From the NCBI GenBank assembly GCA_024809215.1, contig JANUBW010000002.1:744001-808000 (forward strand): a stretch of DNA of 64,000 bases, in the 5' to 3' direction. The position numbers and the translations under genes were made by a program. The notes under the pieces were generated by a model. The model saw only the letters and a program-made list of their open reading frames with translations. It was not told the origin of the DNA and did no database searches. The DNA is from Niastella sp. OAS944. Lineage in GTDB: Bacteria; Bacteroidota; Bacteroidia; Chitinophagales; Chitinophagaceae. The first letter of the stretch is position 1. The number at the start of each line of letters is the position of its first letter. This document shows, one piece after another, positions 1 to 8,273 of the stretch.

Positions 1-1857
1 GTACGTGCCGGCGTTGACTCACGCGGAAAATTCAATGGCGGTGGTGACATCAACATCCGCCAGGGTAAGGTTAATTTTTTTGCCAACGCCATGTACAACC
101 AGCGTAAATCAAAAGGCTGGGGCGAAACAGACCGGTTGAGCTTTGCACCAGGTATTAAAGACCTGTACACAACCCAAACCAGTAAGAGCGTATTTGATGG
201 CGCCTTTGCCTTTGGCCGGTTCGGGCTCGATTATTTCGTTGACAACCGTAATACTATTTCTATTTCTCAATCAATAGTGAACGGCGATTTCAAACCCGAT
301 AACCGTACCAATTATATTTACGATTCAATAGTAGACTTCTATACCCAGTATCGTAATACAACGGGGAAAAACAATTTCCGCAACTATGGCACACAGCTCA
401 GCTTTAAACACCTGTTTGCCAAACCAAACAAAGAGTGGACAGCCGATATAAATTTTAACCAAAGTAAGAATACCAACTACAGCGATATCCGCTACATGTC
501 GTTCAGCGACCTGGAAATGGTAAAACCCATCGATGCTTTCGAAAACCTGCAACGGGTTGATGCCGGTGGAAAAAACAAGTTCCTTACTGTACAAACAGAT
601 TATGTGAACCCCGTTACAGAGAAAATAAAATGGGAAGCCGGTTTACGTGCACAGGTGCGTAAGTTTGAAAGTTTCCAATCTAACTACCTCAACAACAGCA
701 ACACGCCATTTGGTAATAATTTCGAATATACCGACCATGTGTACGCAGGTTATGTAACCTACTCGCAAAAGATAAAAGAAAGCTTTAGCTACCAGTTAGG
801 TTTACGTGCCGAAAGCAGTGGCTATGAAGGAAAACAAATTGGTAAAGACACCTATACCAACGATTTCCCCATCAGCCTGTTCCCCAGTGTGTTTTTAAGC
901 AAACAGCTGGAGCATAAGCAAGATCTGCAGTTGAACTATACACGCCGCATTAACCGGCCTAACTTCTTTCAGTTAATGCCCAATACCGATTATACCGATA
1001 TCCTGAACTATCAAACCGGTAACCCTGGCCTGAAACCCGAGTTCACGCATTCACTTGAATTGAGTTACCAGAAAACCTATGGTAGTAAAAGCAATACATT
1101 CCTGGCTACCCTATTTGGAAAATATACAACAGACCTGATAGCCCGTTACCAGTACCAGGGTTCAGTAGAAGCCTATCCTGATAGTATTGTTTGGATTTCT
1201 ACTTATGTAAACGCCTCCACTGCTTATGCAAGCGGTTTGGAACTCATTTCACGTAATACCCTTACCAAATGGTGGGATGTTACCACAAGCGCCAACGTCT
1301 ACTACTCAAAGATCAACGGCAGCAACGTAATATCTACCCTGAAAAATGAACGCACCAGCTGGACGGCCAAAATGAACCACAACTTTAAATTCAATAAAGG
1401 ATGGAGCTTTCAGCTCAGTGGCGATTACCAGGCAAAAAGCGCATTACCTGTAAGCACCAGCAACAGTGGTGATGGCGGTGGTGGCGGTGGCGGCGGCGGT
1501 CGTGGTGGCCGTGGCGGCGGTGGCGGTGGTTTTGGCGGTGGCCCCACAACAACTACACAAGGATATGTAAATCCTTATTATGGTGTTGATATGGGTGTAC
1601 GTAAAGACTTCCAGATAAAAAAGAATACAGCTACCGTATCGGTAAACTGGAGCGATATTTTCAGAACGCGCAAATATTTCGTTCACTCCGAAGCAAGCGG
1701 TTTTGTACAGGACGACTGGCGCCGAAGAGATCCGCAATTGGTTCGCGTGAACTTCAGCTACCGCTTTGGTAAATTTGATGTGGCCCTGTTCAAACGCAAA
1801 AACATGAAAGGCGAGCAGGAAGGTATGCAGAATGGAATGCAGGGAATGGGACAGTAG
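1..1857 (+). CDS. Outer-membrane beta-barrel protein, TonB-receptor-like (5' end outside window)
   Basis: The reading frame is open from the first base of the window, so this is the C-terminal 618 residues of a longer protein. Alternating aromatic/polar strands and phrases such as NRPNFFQLMPNTDYTD and GNPGLKPEFTHSLELSY are typical of the Bacteroidota 'outer membrane beta-barrel family' (OMP_b-brl_3), related to TonB-dependent receptors but often of unknown ligand. The N-terminal carboxypeptidase-regulatory-like and plug domains would lie upstream. An unusual low-complexity insert of about 30 residues, almost only Gly with a few Arg and Phe, is encoded at 1471-1542, probably in an extracellular loop. 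The last residues (about EGMQNGMQGMGQ) are Met/Gly/Gln-rich and extend past the final barrel strand. An intrinsic terminator follows at 1963. The barrel assignment is firm; substrate unknown. Confidence 0.88.
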   Translation, partial: VRAGVDSRGKFNGGGDINIRQGKVNFFANAMYNQRKSKGWGETDRLSFAPGIKDLYTTQTSKSVFDGAFAFGRFGLDYFVDNRNTISISQSIVNGDFKPDNRTNYIYDSIVDFYTQYRNTTGKNNFRNYGTQLSFKHLFAKPNKEWTADINFNQSKNTNYSDIRYMSFSDLEMVKPIDAFENLQRVDAGGKNKFLTVQTDYVNPVTEKIKWEAGLRAQVRKFESFQSNYLNNSNTPFGNNFEYTDHVYAGYVTYSQKIKESFSYQLGLRAESSGYEGKQIGKDTYTNDFPISLFPSVFLSKQLEHKQDLQLNYTRRINRPNFFQLMPNTDYTDILNYQTGNPGLKPEFTHSLELSYQKTYGSKSNTFLATLFGKYTTDLIARYQYQGSVEAYPDSIVWISTYVNASTAYASGLELISRNTLTKWWDVTTSANVYYSKINGSNVISTLKNERTSWTAKMNHNFKFNKGWSFQLSGDYQAKSALPVSTSNSGDGGGGGGGGGRGGRGGGGGGFGGGPTTTTQGYVNPYYGVDMGVRKDFQIKKNTATVSVNWSDIFRTRKYFVHSEASGFVQDDWRRRDPQLVRVNFSYRFGKFDVALFKRKNMKGEQEGMQNGMQGMGQ

Positions 1858-1860
1858 GCA

Positions 1861-1903
1861 ATGTGATAATGTGATAATGTGATAATTTGCTAATGTGCTA
1901 ATG
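1861..1903 (+). repeat. Tandem 8-bp word repeat directly after a stop codon
   Basis: Five consecutive 8-mers (ATGTGATA three times, then ATTTGCTA and ATGTGCTA) start 4 bases after the barrel-gene stop codon and end in ATGGAAAT. The same unit and the same closing word recur at 51495-51523, again just after a stop codon. Confidence 0.8.
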
Positions 1904-1962
1904 GAAATGCAAATACAGGATTTATAAAGCAACATTAAGGTTAACTACATGATTATGTTGCG

Positions 1963-1987
1963 GGGGCTGAGTAATCAGCCCCTTTTT
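1963..1987 (+). terminator. Intrinsic terminator of the outer-membrane barrel gene
   Basis: An 8-bp stem GGGGCTGA / TCAGCCCC with a GTAA loop is followed by a run of five T. It lies 106 bases after the stop codon, downstream of the 8-bp tandem repeat. Confidence 0.85.
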
Positions 1988-1991
1988 ATTG

Positions 1992-2180
1992 AAGTTCCAA
2001 ATCACAAATTCCAAGATCCAAATAATAAAAACTCAAATCTCAAATCGTAAGTTCCAAACAAATTTCAATTTCCAAATCTTAAGGTCCAGTTAGAAGGATT
2101 GGAATTTGTTTTTTGATTTTGGGATTTTGAGATTTGGGATTTTTTTGGTTCTTGGATCTTGGGATTTGGAATTTATATTG
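1992..2180. repeat. Long imperfect inverted repeat of degenerate words
   Basis: The left arm (about 1992-2082) is built from words like GTTCCAAAT, CTCAAATCT and AATTTCAATTTCC. The right arm (about 2095-2178) is built from their complements (GGAATTTG, GATTTTGGGATTTTGAG, TTGGATCTTGGGATTTGG). The two arms could fold into an imperfect hairpin about 80 bp long. The same vocabulary recurs at 18589-18745 and 56947-57275. Confidence 0.75.
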
Positions 2181-2231
2181 ATCATAATAGTGGGATCTTT
2201 CCTCTTTAAAAGGAATTCGTATTTTGCACGT

Positions 2232-2846
2232 ATGTCTGTAACAACATATTCTTACCTGGCGCTGGGCGACTCCTATACCATTGGTGAAAATGTGCCCATT
2301 TATGACAGCTTTCCCTATCAAACGGTACAATTGCTGCGTAAAGCCGGGTATTCGTTTTATGCCCCTGAAATAGTAGCTAAAACCGGCTGGACGACAGACG
2401 AGTTACAGGCCGGCATTGCAAACAACAAATTGCTTCCCCGGTACGATATTGTTTCCCTGCTTATAGGCGTAAATAATCAGTACCGCGCCCGAAGCCTGCA
2501 GGAGTATACCCAACAATTTGAAGCATTATTAAGACAGGCAATTGAGTTTGCCGGCAAAAACGAAAAACATGTTTTTATTTTAAGTATACCCGACTGGGGC
2601 GTAACGCCTTTTGCCAAAGACCGCAACAGCGATACCATTGCCCATGAAATTGATTCGTTTAATGCAGTGAACAAACTGTTTGCAGAAAAATATAATGTAC
2701 ATTATATTGATATAACTGCAGGCACCCGGCTGGCAGCCAACGACACCTCATTACTGGCCGGTGATCAATTACATTATTCAGGAAAGGAACATGCGATTTG
2801 GGCAGAAAAGCTTTCACAAAAAATTCAGCAAACGATTTCTAAATAA
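2232..2846 (+). CDS. SGNH/GDSL-type esterase or lipase
   Basis: A 204-residue hydrolase of the SGNH superfamily. The start at 2232 (MSVTTYSYLALGDSYT) is preferred: the in-frame extension to 2106 would encode a peptide translated from the inverted repeat. Block I is ALGDSYTIGE with the nucleophilic Ser; block III is LLIGVNNQ, an Asn-containing oxyanion-hole motif; block V is GDQLHYSGKEH, giving the catalytic Asp and His two residues apart. No signal peptide is seen with this start, so it is probably cytoplasmic. The family hydrolyses acyl esters or thioesters, or deacetylates sugars; the substrate cannot be told. It stands alone between two inverted repeats. Confidence 0.88.
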   Translation: MSVTTYSYLALGDSYTIGENVPIYDSFPYQTVQLLRKAGYSFYAPEIVAKTGWTTDELQAGIANNKLLPRYDIVSLLIGVNNQYRARSLQEYTQQFEALLRQAIEFAGKNEKHVFILSIPDWGVTPFAKDRNSDTIAHEIDSFNAVNKLFAEKYNVHYIDITAGTRLAANDTSLLAGDQLHYSGKEHAIWAEKLSQKIQQTISK

Positions 2847-2849
2847 ACA

Positions 2850-2946
2850 GTTGCAGGTTACAGGATGTCAAGTTTCAGGGGAATACAAATTTAGCGAACT
2901 GTTAAATGAAGGCCCTGCAACCTGTACCCTGAAACCTGTAACTTGC
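2850..2946. repeat. Imperfect inverted repeat of CAGGTTACAGG-type words
   Basis: The left arm at 2850-2880 (GTTGCAGGTTACAGG and CAAGTTTCAGGG) is answered at 2913-2946 by CCCTGCAACCTGTACCCTG and AAACCTGTAACTTGC. The element begins 3 bases after the stop codon of the SGNH hydrolase and fills the gap before the next gene. Confidence 0.75.
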
Positions 2947-2989
2947 GACTTAAAACCAGCAGACCTTCTATTTACCAAAGAAACTCCCT

Positions 2990-3481
2990 ATGCAAAAGTT
3001 ATCCTGGAAAGAAAAATATGCCGGCATTCTGGTGTTATTCATCAGTATCGTTTTCCTGCTAATGCAGGTGATGGGATCGTTTGGCGAAACTTCCAAATCC
3101 TACTCTGTTCAGAACGGATCTTTTATTATCAATAAAAACGAATTCTTCTCTGATCTTAGAACATACTCAGTGGCACTTGCAGGTATTATTGCAGGCTGGT
3201 GTTTATTGAAAGGCAAACGCCTGGGATTTATGCTGGGCCTTCCCATTTTACTTTTCACCATGACCCTTGCCAGCATAATGACCACCGAAAAGGTAATGAA
3301 AGTAAAAAAGTTCGACAACTCAATGATCGGTTTTGGCGTGGCTATTTTGCTGGTATTGCTGGCAGTTATATTTCTATTATTACCTGCAGCCCGACAAAGA
3401 TACAGGGTTAATAAGATGGTATTCCTACTAACCCTGTTGTTATTTGCAGGCCTTGGCGGCGCTTATATTTACTTACAATAG
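2990..3481 (+). CDS. Small integral membrane protein, unrecognised
   Basis: A 163-residue protein with about four hydrophobic helices (residues roughly 12-30, 57-73, 78-95 with 110-130, and 141-160), separated by short basic or polar loops. The stretch between helices 1 and 2 (residues 31-55) is polar and probably extracytoplasmic. I recognise no conserved motif or family. It follows the SGNH hydrolase on the same strand after an inverted repeat, and its 3' end overlaps the convergent DUF4407 gene by 9 bases. Hydrophobicity pattern and codon use look like a real gene. Function unknown. Confidence 0.7.
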   Translation: MQKLSWKEKYAGILVLFISIVFLLMQVMGSFGETSKSYSVQNGSFIINKNEFFSDLRTYSVALAGIIAGWCLLKGKRLGFMLGLPILLFTMTLASIMTTEKVMKVKKFDNSMIGFGVAILLVLLAVIFLLLPAARQRYRVNKMVFLLTLLLFAGLGGAYIYLQ

Positions 3482-4738
3482 GTCTTCCCCGTTGAACTGG
3501 TAACGCTCCTTTATTTTGCGCATTACTTCGTCCATGCTCGCCCGGTGATCGCGTGGGTTCCAATCGCCCCGCTCCCATTTGTCGAGTTCTTCGTCGATGT
3601 GTTTTTGCTGTAGCGTTGTCATTTTTTCAACCAGCTGGTCCGAAACTTCTTTTTGTTTCTTGTACCAGGTGTCTTTTTTATTCACCAGCATTTCTTTGTT
3701 GCGGCGCATCTCTTCTTCCGCAGCAGCCATGCTGGTCAGTTCTTCTTTTGCCAGCGCAATATCATATGGGCCAACCGGCATAATGAGTTTTGAAATAATG
3801 GGCCCCACTTCTATCAAAATGATGAGCAGCGATAATAAGAAGCTTGTCCAGAAAACGCTGTTTTCTTCAGAAGCGAGGTCGGTAAGCGCTTTGTTGCGTT
3901 CCAAAAAACCAACGTTCTCCAATGCGCTCAATTCATACTTCGCCCGTTTGGCTTCCATATTACTTTTTGCATTGGCCAGTATGCTGTCCTGCACATGAAT
4001 GCTGTTACTTAACGACTGTAGCTCGGGCGTTGCCTGTAATGTAGATGAATTGTAGGCATCTAATTTCAGTTTGGCAATCTTTTGCACGCCCCGAATTTGT
4101 GAACCGCCGGTACCATCGGCTTCCGCTACATAAGATTGTTGCAAACGCGCCAGGTCATCTTCAATGTTCTTTTTGCGTTCGTACAACCGGGCGCGTTCTG
4201 CTTCGGTAGTTTGCATCAACGCGGTATTCTCGGCCTGCAGTAAACTGTCGTTCAACTGAATTTTCTTGTGGGTGTTCTCAATCACTTTTGTGTTGATCTC
4301 CTTTTCAAAGATCTTCAGTTCAAGCGGCCGTGCAATGGTAAAACCAATAAGCACCGCCAGCGCCATACGGGGTATTGCCATCGACAATTGTTTGCGGGGG
4401 CTAACACCATACTTGCGCATGGTAGAAACCAGAAAGCGGTCGAAATTAAAGATGATCAATCCCCAAACTACGGCAAAACAGAGCGTCCAGCCCCAATTGC
4501 CAAACACGCTGTAAATGGCGTAACCAGATGATAATGCGGCTAGCACAAAGGTGGCCAGAATAACACCGCCTAATCCCCAGTATTTACTGTGTTCAGAGGG
4601 AAATTGTTTTAAGAGTTCCTGGTGAGCACCGGAACACCACCATAAAAAATTAGTGTCGGCCTTTTTTCCGGGGCCTCGTCCGGTAAATGAGTCATAGGTA
4701 TACAAGCCTGTATCAGGACCTTGCTGATTGTCAGCCAT
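3473..4738 (-). CDS. DUF4407 domain-containing membrane protein
   Basis: A 421-residue protein matching the DUF4407 architecture common in Bacteroidota. The N-terminus is cytosolic and includes an FLWWCSGA segment. Three transmembrane helices lie at about residues 57-77, 84-104 and 122-142. A long coiled-coil region (about 150-290) is rich in Gln, Glu, Lys and Ala. A fourth transmembrane helix (about 297-318, FLLSLLIILIEVGPIIS) precedes a second charged coiled coil to the C-terminus. The coiled coils suggest oligomerisation. Cellular role unknown. It is monocistronic and converges on the small membrane protein with a 9-base overlap. Confidence 0.85.
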   Translation of the reverse strand: MADNQQGPDTGLYTYDSFTGRGPGKKADTNFLWWCSGAHQELLKQFPSEHSKYWGLGGVILATFVLAALSSGYAIYSVFGNWGWTLCFAVVWGLIIFNFDRFLVSTMRKYGVSPRKQLSMAIPRMALAVLIGFTIARPLELKIFEKEINTKVIENTHKKIQLNDSLLQAENTALMQTTEAERARLYERKKNIEDDLARLQQSYVAEADGTGGSQIRGVQKIAKLKLDAYNSSTLQATPELQSLSNSIHVQDSILANAKSNMEAKRAKYELSALENVGFLERNKALTDLASEENSVFWTSFLLSLLIILIEVGPIISKLIMPVGPYDIALAKEELTSMAAAEEEMRRNKEMLVNKKDTWYKKQKEVSDQLVEKMTTLQQKHIDEELDKWERGDWNPRDHRASMDEVMRKIKERYQFNGEDLL

Positions 4739-5001
4739 AACCGTTACGGTTTAATTAATGGATAATTGTTAAGAAACTAAATCTCTTATAGGTGGGTTGA
4801 GTGGGTTGGAATATTACAAATAACGATAAAAAAATCGGTATGTGTATAAATGAAACGTAAAAAGAAACGCAATTAACAATGTTAAAATCGTGCCGGAAAA
4901 CAATTGATATTTATTCAATATATCATTGGTAAAAACTGCATAAAAAAGGAAGAATTACGCATGCAACACGGTAATTATATTAATAGCAACAACATTGAAT
5001 G

Positions 5002-6204
5002 CTATCCATTGCTCATAAGCGATACAATAGCATTAACGCACATGACACTCATAATCACCACAACTATAATACCAACGCCTGTTAGCCAAATGGGATGTTT
5101 GTAATCGCCCACCAGCCGCTTTTTATTGGCGGCCACTAATAACAAGGCAAGTGATACTGGTAATATCAATCCGTTCAGAGCGCCTGCTATTACAAGTAAT
5201 TGCACTGCTCCCTGTTGCAAAAAGGCGAAGATGCCCATGGAGATAAGGATGAACAATGAAGTGATCAGTCGCTGGTTCTTTTCAAACACCGGGTGCAGGG
5301 TACGTAAAAATGAAACCGATGTATAGGCAGACCCCACTACCGATGTAATGGCAGCACTCCATAATACTATGCCAAAGATCTTGTAACCAACATCGCCGGC
5401 AGCTATTTTAAATACCGATGCGGCGGGGTTGTCTTTAAGCAATACACCACCCGCCATAACCACTCCCAATGCGGCAAGGAATAACAGAATACGCATAGCT
5501 GAAGCAAGCAAAATTGCATTCACGCTGCTGCGGGTTACCTGAGGTAGTTGTTGCTGCCCCTTTATACCTGCATCGAGTAAACGATGTGCGCCGGCAAAAC
5601 TAATGTATCCGCCTACTGTTCCGCCAACAAGGGTTACAATGGCGGTGGTATTGGTGGTAACCGGAATAAACGAATGCAAAACGGCCTGCCCTACCGGTGG
5701 GTGTGAGCTGATGGCTACATATAATGTTAACCCTATCATTACAAAACCCAGGATCTTTGCAAACCAGTCCATAGCTACGCCGGCTTCTTTAAACCAGAAT
5801 ATGAACAATGCAATGGCGGCACTAATACCTGCGCCAATGACCGGGTGTTTTAGATCGGTATCAAAAGGGAATACAACATTCATCCCTAACCCTGCGCCGG
5901 CAACATTCCCAATGTTGAATACCAGTCCGCCCAATACAATAAGTATGGCAAGAAAATAACCCATGCCGGGTAATAATGAATTGGCAAGGTCCTGCGCGCG
6001 CATTTCGGTAACGGCAATAATGCGCCATACGTTCAGCTGCGCAGCAATATCAAGTATGATGGAAACCAATATTACAAATCCAAAACTGGTGAGCAGTTGT
6101 TGGGTGAATATCGTAGTTTGGGTAATAAAGCCAGGGCCAATGGCTGAGGTGGCCATTAGAAAAGCCGCTCCTAACAAAGCAGATTTAGTATTTGGTTGCA
6201 TCAA
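5002..6204 (-). CDS. NRAMP-like permease linked to 5-oxoprolinase
   Basis: A 400-residue protein with about eleven transmembrane helices, of the NRAMP-related branch typified by B. subtilis YcsG, which also sits next to the 5-oxoprolinase genes. The first helix reads SAIGPGFITQT where true Mn/Fe NRAMP transporters have DPGN, so the metal-liganding Asp and Asn are absent. The helix-6 region (GGTVGGYISFAGAH) also lacks the usual MPH motif. Metal transport is therefore unlikely; by context, import of 5-oxoproline or a related substrate is a plausible inference. It is the last gene of the pxpB-pxpC-pxpA set on the minus strand, 168 bases after pxpA, with a word-repeat in the gap. Confidence 0.82.
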   Translation of the reverse strand: MMQPNTKSALLGAAFLMATSAIGPGFITQTTIFTQQLLTSFGFVILVSIILDIAAQLNVWRIIAVTEMRAQDLANSLLPGMGYFLAILIVLGGLVFNIGNVAGAGLGMNVVFPFDTDLKHPVIGAGISAAIALFIFWFKEAGVAMDWFAKILGFVMIGLTLYVAISSHPPVGQAVLHSFIPVTTNTTAIVTLVGGTVGGYISFAGAHRLLDAGIKGQQQLPQVTRSSVNAILLASAMRILLFLAALGVVMAGGVLLKDNPAASVFKIAAGDVGYKIFGIVLWSAAITSVVGSAYTSVSFLRTLHPVFEKNQRLITSLFILISMGIFAFLQQGAVQLLVIAGALNGLILPVSLALLLVAANKKRLVGDYKHPIWLTGVGIIVVVIMSVMCVNAIVSLMSNG

Positions 6205-6314
6205 TGCAGTTTATAGTATTGCTTCTTGGTTATTGAGTTGTTCAGTTATTCAGTTCGAAGTTTTTGTTTGCGCTTTAATCAGTCAACTATTAATAAATCT
6301 GCTGCACATAAACC

Positions 6315-6400
6315 CTTTATCAACTCCATCACCTCTATCAACTTTTCAACTCCTTGTTAACTCGTCAACTCGTCAACTCTTCAACTCAACTCCATTCATC
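6315..6400. repeat. CAACTC-type tandem word repeat
   Basis: Repeated words of the type AACTCGTCA, ATCAACTCC and TTCAACTC are arrayed between pxpA and the permease gene and run over the pxpA stop codon. The same vocabulary (GTTAACTCGTCAAC) recurs at 13796, 25164, 42420, 54505 and 58320. Confidence 0.65.
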
Positions 6401-7131
6401 AACAACACTCCCTTTATCTCCCTGGCAAACTGAAGCGCATGCGCGCCATCGCTATGCACACAAACCGTATCTGCCACAATAGGCACTTCCTTTTCATTCA
6501 CGCTGGTAACGGTCCTTTGCATAACCATTTGCAGCACCTGATCTAACGATTGTTGCTGATCTTCTATCAACGCATTGGCTTCGGTACGTGGTGTTAAATG
6601 ACCATCATCCTGGTAAGTGCGGTCGGCAAATACTTCGCTATAGGTTTTAAGTCCGGTAGCAGTGGCTGCCTCAATAAGTTTGCTGCCACTTAAACCATAC
6701 ACTATAAGTTTTGGGTTGTAATCATATACCGCATTGCAAATGGCCTCGGCAATGCGGGCATCCTTTGCCGCCATATTATACAATGCGCCATGTGGTTTTA
6801 CATGGTGTAAAGGTTCATCCATGATTCGCAAAAACCCCTCCAGGGCGCCCATCTGGTAAACTATCAGGTCGTAGATCTGTTCTGTGGACAGATCGTGGTT
6901 GGTTCTGCCAAAATTATCACGGTCGGCAAAGCCGGGGTGTGCGCCAATGGCAATGCCTTCAATACAGGCAGCATTTACCAACTCATGCATGGTATATGAA
7001 TCACCGGCATGCATACCGCAGGCTATGTTAATGCTGCTTACGTATCGTAACAGCTTTAGGTCCTTCTCAATATCATAAGGCCACAAATGGGTGCTTTCAC
7101 CCATGTCGCAATTAATATCTATGCTTAACAT
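6373..7131 (-). CDS. pxpA: 5-oxoprolinase subunit PxpA (LamB/YcsF family)
   Basis: A 252-residue protein of the LamB/YcsF family. The N-terminus shows the conserved INCDMGES motif, followed by SINIACGMHAGDS and IGAHPGFADRDNFGR, then HVKPHGALYN and TVCVHSDGAHA near the C-terminus. PxpA works with PxpB and PxpC to open 5-oxo-L-proline to L-glutamate using ATP, a damage-repair activity for cyclised glutamine/glutamate in the cytoplasm. The length equals that of family members. The start codon overlaps the end of pxpC by 7 bases, so translation is probably coupled. Confidence 0.95.
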   Translation of the reverse strand: MLSIDINCDMGESTHLWPYDIEKDLKLLRYVSSINIACGMHAGDSYTMHELVNAACIEGIAIGAHPGFADRDNFGRTNHDLSTEQIYDLIVYQMGALEGFLRIMDEPLHHVKPHGALYNMAAKDARIAEAICNAVYDYNPKLIVYGLSGSKLIEAATATGLKTYSEVFADRTYQDDGHLTPRTEANALIEDQQQSLDQVLQMVMQRTVTSVNEKEVPIVADTVCVHSDGAHALQFAREIKGVLLMNGVELKS

Positions 7132-8117
7132 ACTGTGTGGTTCAGGCGCTCTGTACAGGCGCGTTGTAAAATGTTTAATTCCTGTTGTTGGGCTATCAAC
7201 AGGTTTTCTGCAGTGGCAATATCGGTTATTTTAAAATGAATACAATCGCTGGGCCGTAATTGCGCCAATTTGGGCAGGTGGGCCGAAATAACATGACCTA
7301 TCCGTGGGTAACCGCCTGTGGTTTGGTGATCGGCCATCAGAACGATCAATTGCCCATTGGGTAATAATTGGATAGTGCCAAAGCTAACGCCCGATGAAAC
7401 CAGCTCGGTATTTTGTTCGCGCTTTAGATCGGCGCCTTTTAACTGGTAGCCCATTCTGTCTGAGAAGGGGTGGATGGTAAAATTATCTTCGAGCATATGC
7501 TGTTGCGACAGTTCGGTTAGCTGGTCCCATTCGTTGCCTTTAATAATAAAGATCTCGTTTGGGTGTTGGTAGGTGGAGCCCGTATCAACACTCCATTTCA
7601 GTACTTCCACTTCTTTACCCGGTTTAAGCAGACCGGCAAAATAAATACTGCTTTCTTTAAAAGGAAGTTCGTCGCCTTTTTCAAGTTTGCGGCCATGAAA
7701 ACCACCGGCGCCGGCTTTTAAATGGGTACTGTAACTGTTAAGCCATTTGTTTACACAAAAACCGCCATGCACGGCCAGGTAACAACGGCCGCCATGGTGT
7801 AGTTTGGGAAAATGTAACACGGCATTTTTGCGTACTACTATGGCATGCCATAATGGGACCGGTTCATCATTGATGGTTGCCTGAAAATCGCCGCCGGTAA
7901 TGCTAATGAGGGTATTTTGTTCAAACAATATCTGGGCGCCGGGAAAATGAATTTCCATAACGGCTTCCCTGGTTTCGTTGCCTACCAGCATATTGGCTAC
8001 CTGCGCGGCATACCGGTCCATAACCCCACCGGGATTAATGCCCAGCCGGCTATAGCCAGTTCTTCCAAGGTCCTGTAATGTGTCGAGAAGTCCGGGTTTG
8101 ATGATTGTTAGTGACAT
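7125..8117 (-). CDS. pxpC: 5-oxoprolinase subunit PxpC (biotin-dependent carboxyltransferase-like)
   Basis: A 330-residue protein of the KipA/PxpC family (carboxyltransferase domain, subdomain A and B; allophanate-hydrolase subunit 2-like). The N-terminus IIKPGLLDTLQDLGRTGYS, followed by GINPGGVMDRYAAQVANML, and the C-terminal MADHQTTGGYPRIGHV are hallmark segments. With PxpB it forms the part of 5-oxoprolinase thought to phosphorylate the substrate. It is 156 bases downstream of pxpB, a gap filled by an inverted repeat, and overlaps pxpA by 7 bases. Confidence 0.95.
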   Translation of the reverse strand: MSLTIIKPGLLDTLQDLGRTGYSRLGINPGGVMDRYAAQVANMLVGNETREAVMEIHFPGAQILFEQNTLISITGGDFQATINDEPVPLWHAIVVRKNAVLHFPKLHHGGRCYLAVHGGFCVNKWLNSYSTHLKAGAGGFHGRKLEKGDELPFKESSIYFAGLLKPGKEVEVLKWSVDTGSTYQHPNEIFIIKGNEWDQLTELSQQHMLEDNFTIHPFSDRMGYQLKGADLKREQNTELVSSGVSFGTIQLLPNGQLIVLMADHQTTGGYPRIGHVISAHLPKLAQLRPSDCIHFKITDIATAENLLIAQQQELNILQRACTERLNHTVC

Positions 8118-8173
8118 TCTTTGGTTATAAGGTACTTGGTTAGAAGATTTCAGTTATCGGTTCTTAGAATCTG

Positions 8174-8271
8174 TTCCCGGGTACCAGGTACCAGTTGCCG
8201 GGAATACAATACCAATCGCGAACTCCGCAATAAGGGCCTGGAAACCGGTATCTGGTAACCGGTAACCTGTT
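8174..8271. repeat. Imperfect inverted repeat between pxpB and pxpC
   Basis: The left arm (8174-8203) contains GGGTACCAGGTACCAG and TTGCCGGGA. The right arm (8239-8271) contains CCGGTATCTGGTAACCGG and TAACCTG, largely complementary to the left. It lies inside the operon and abuts the pxpB stop codon, so it could affect transcript stability between the two genes. Confidence 0.7.
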
Positions 8272-8273
8272 AA

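Noticed and set aside
1444-1935. 163-residue minus-strand ORF opposite the outer-membrane barrel gene
   Set aside because: It is the antisense of the Gly-rich repeat (giving Thr/Ala repeats) and of the repeat DNA after the gene.
2106-2231. N-terminal extension of the SGNH hydrolase to 2106
   Set aside because: The extension would be translated from the right arm of the inverted repeat and is followed by a better start with the family's normal N-terminus.
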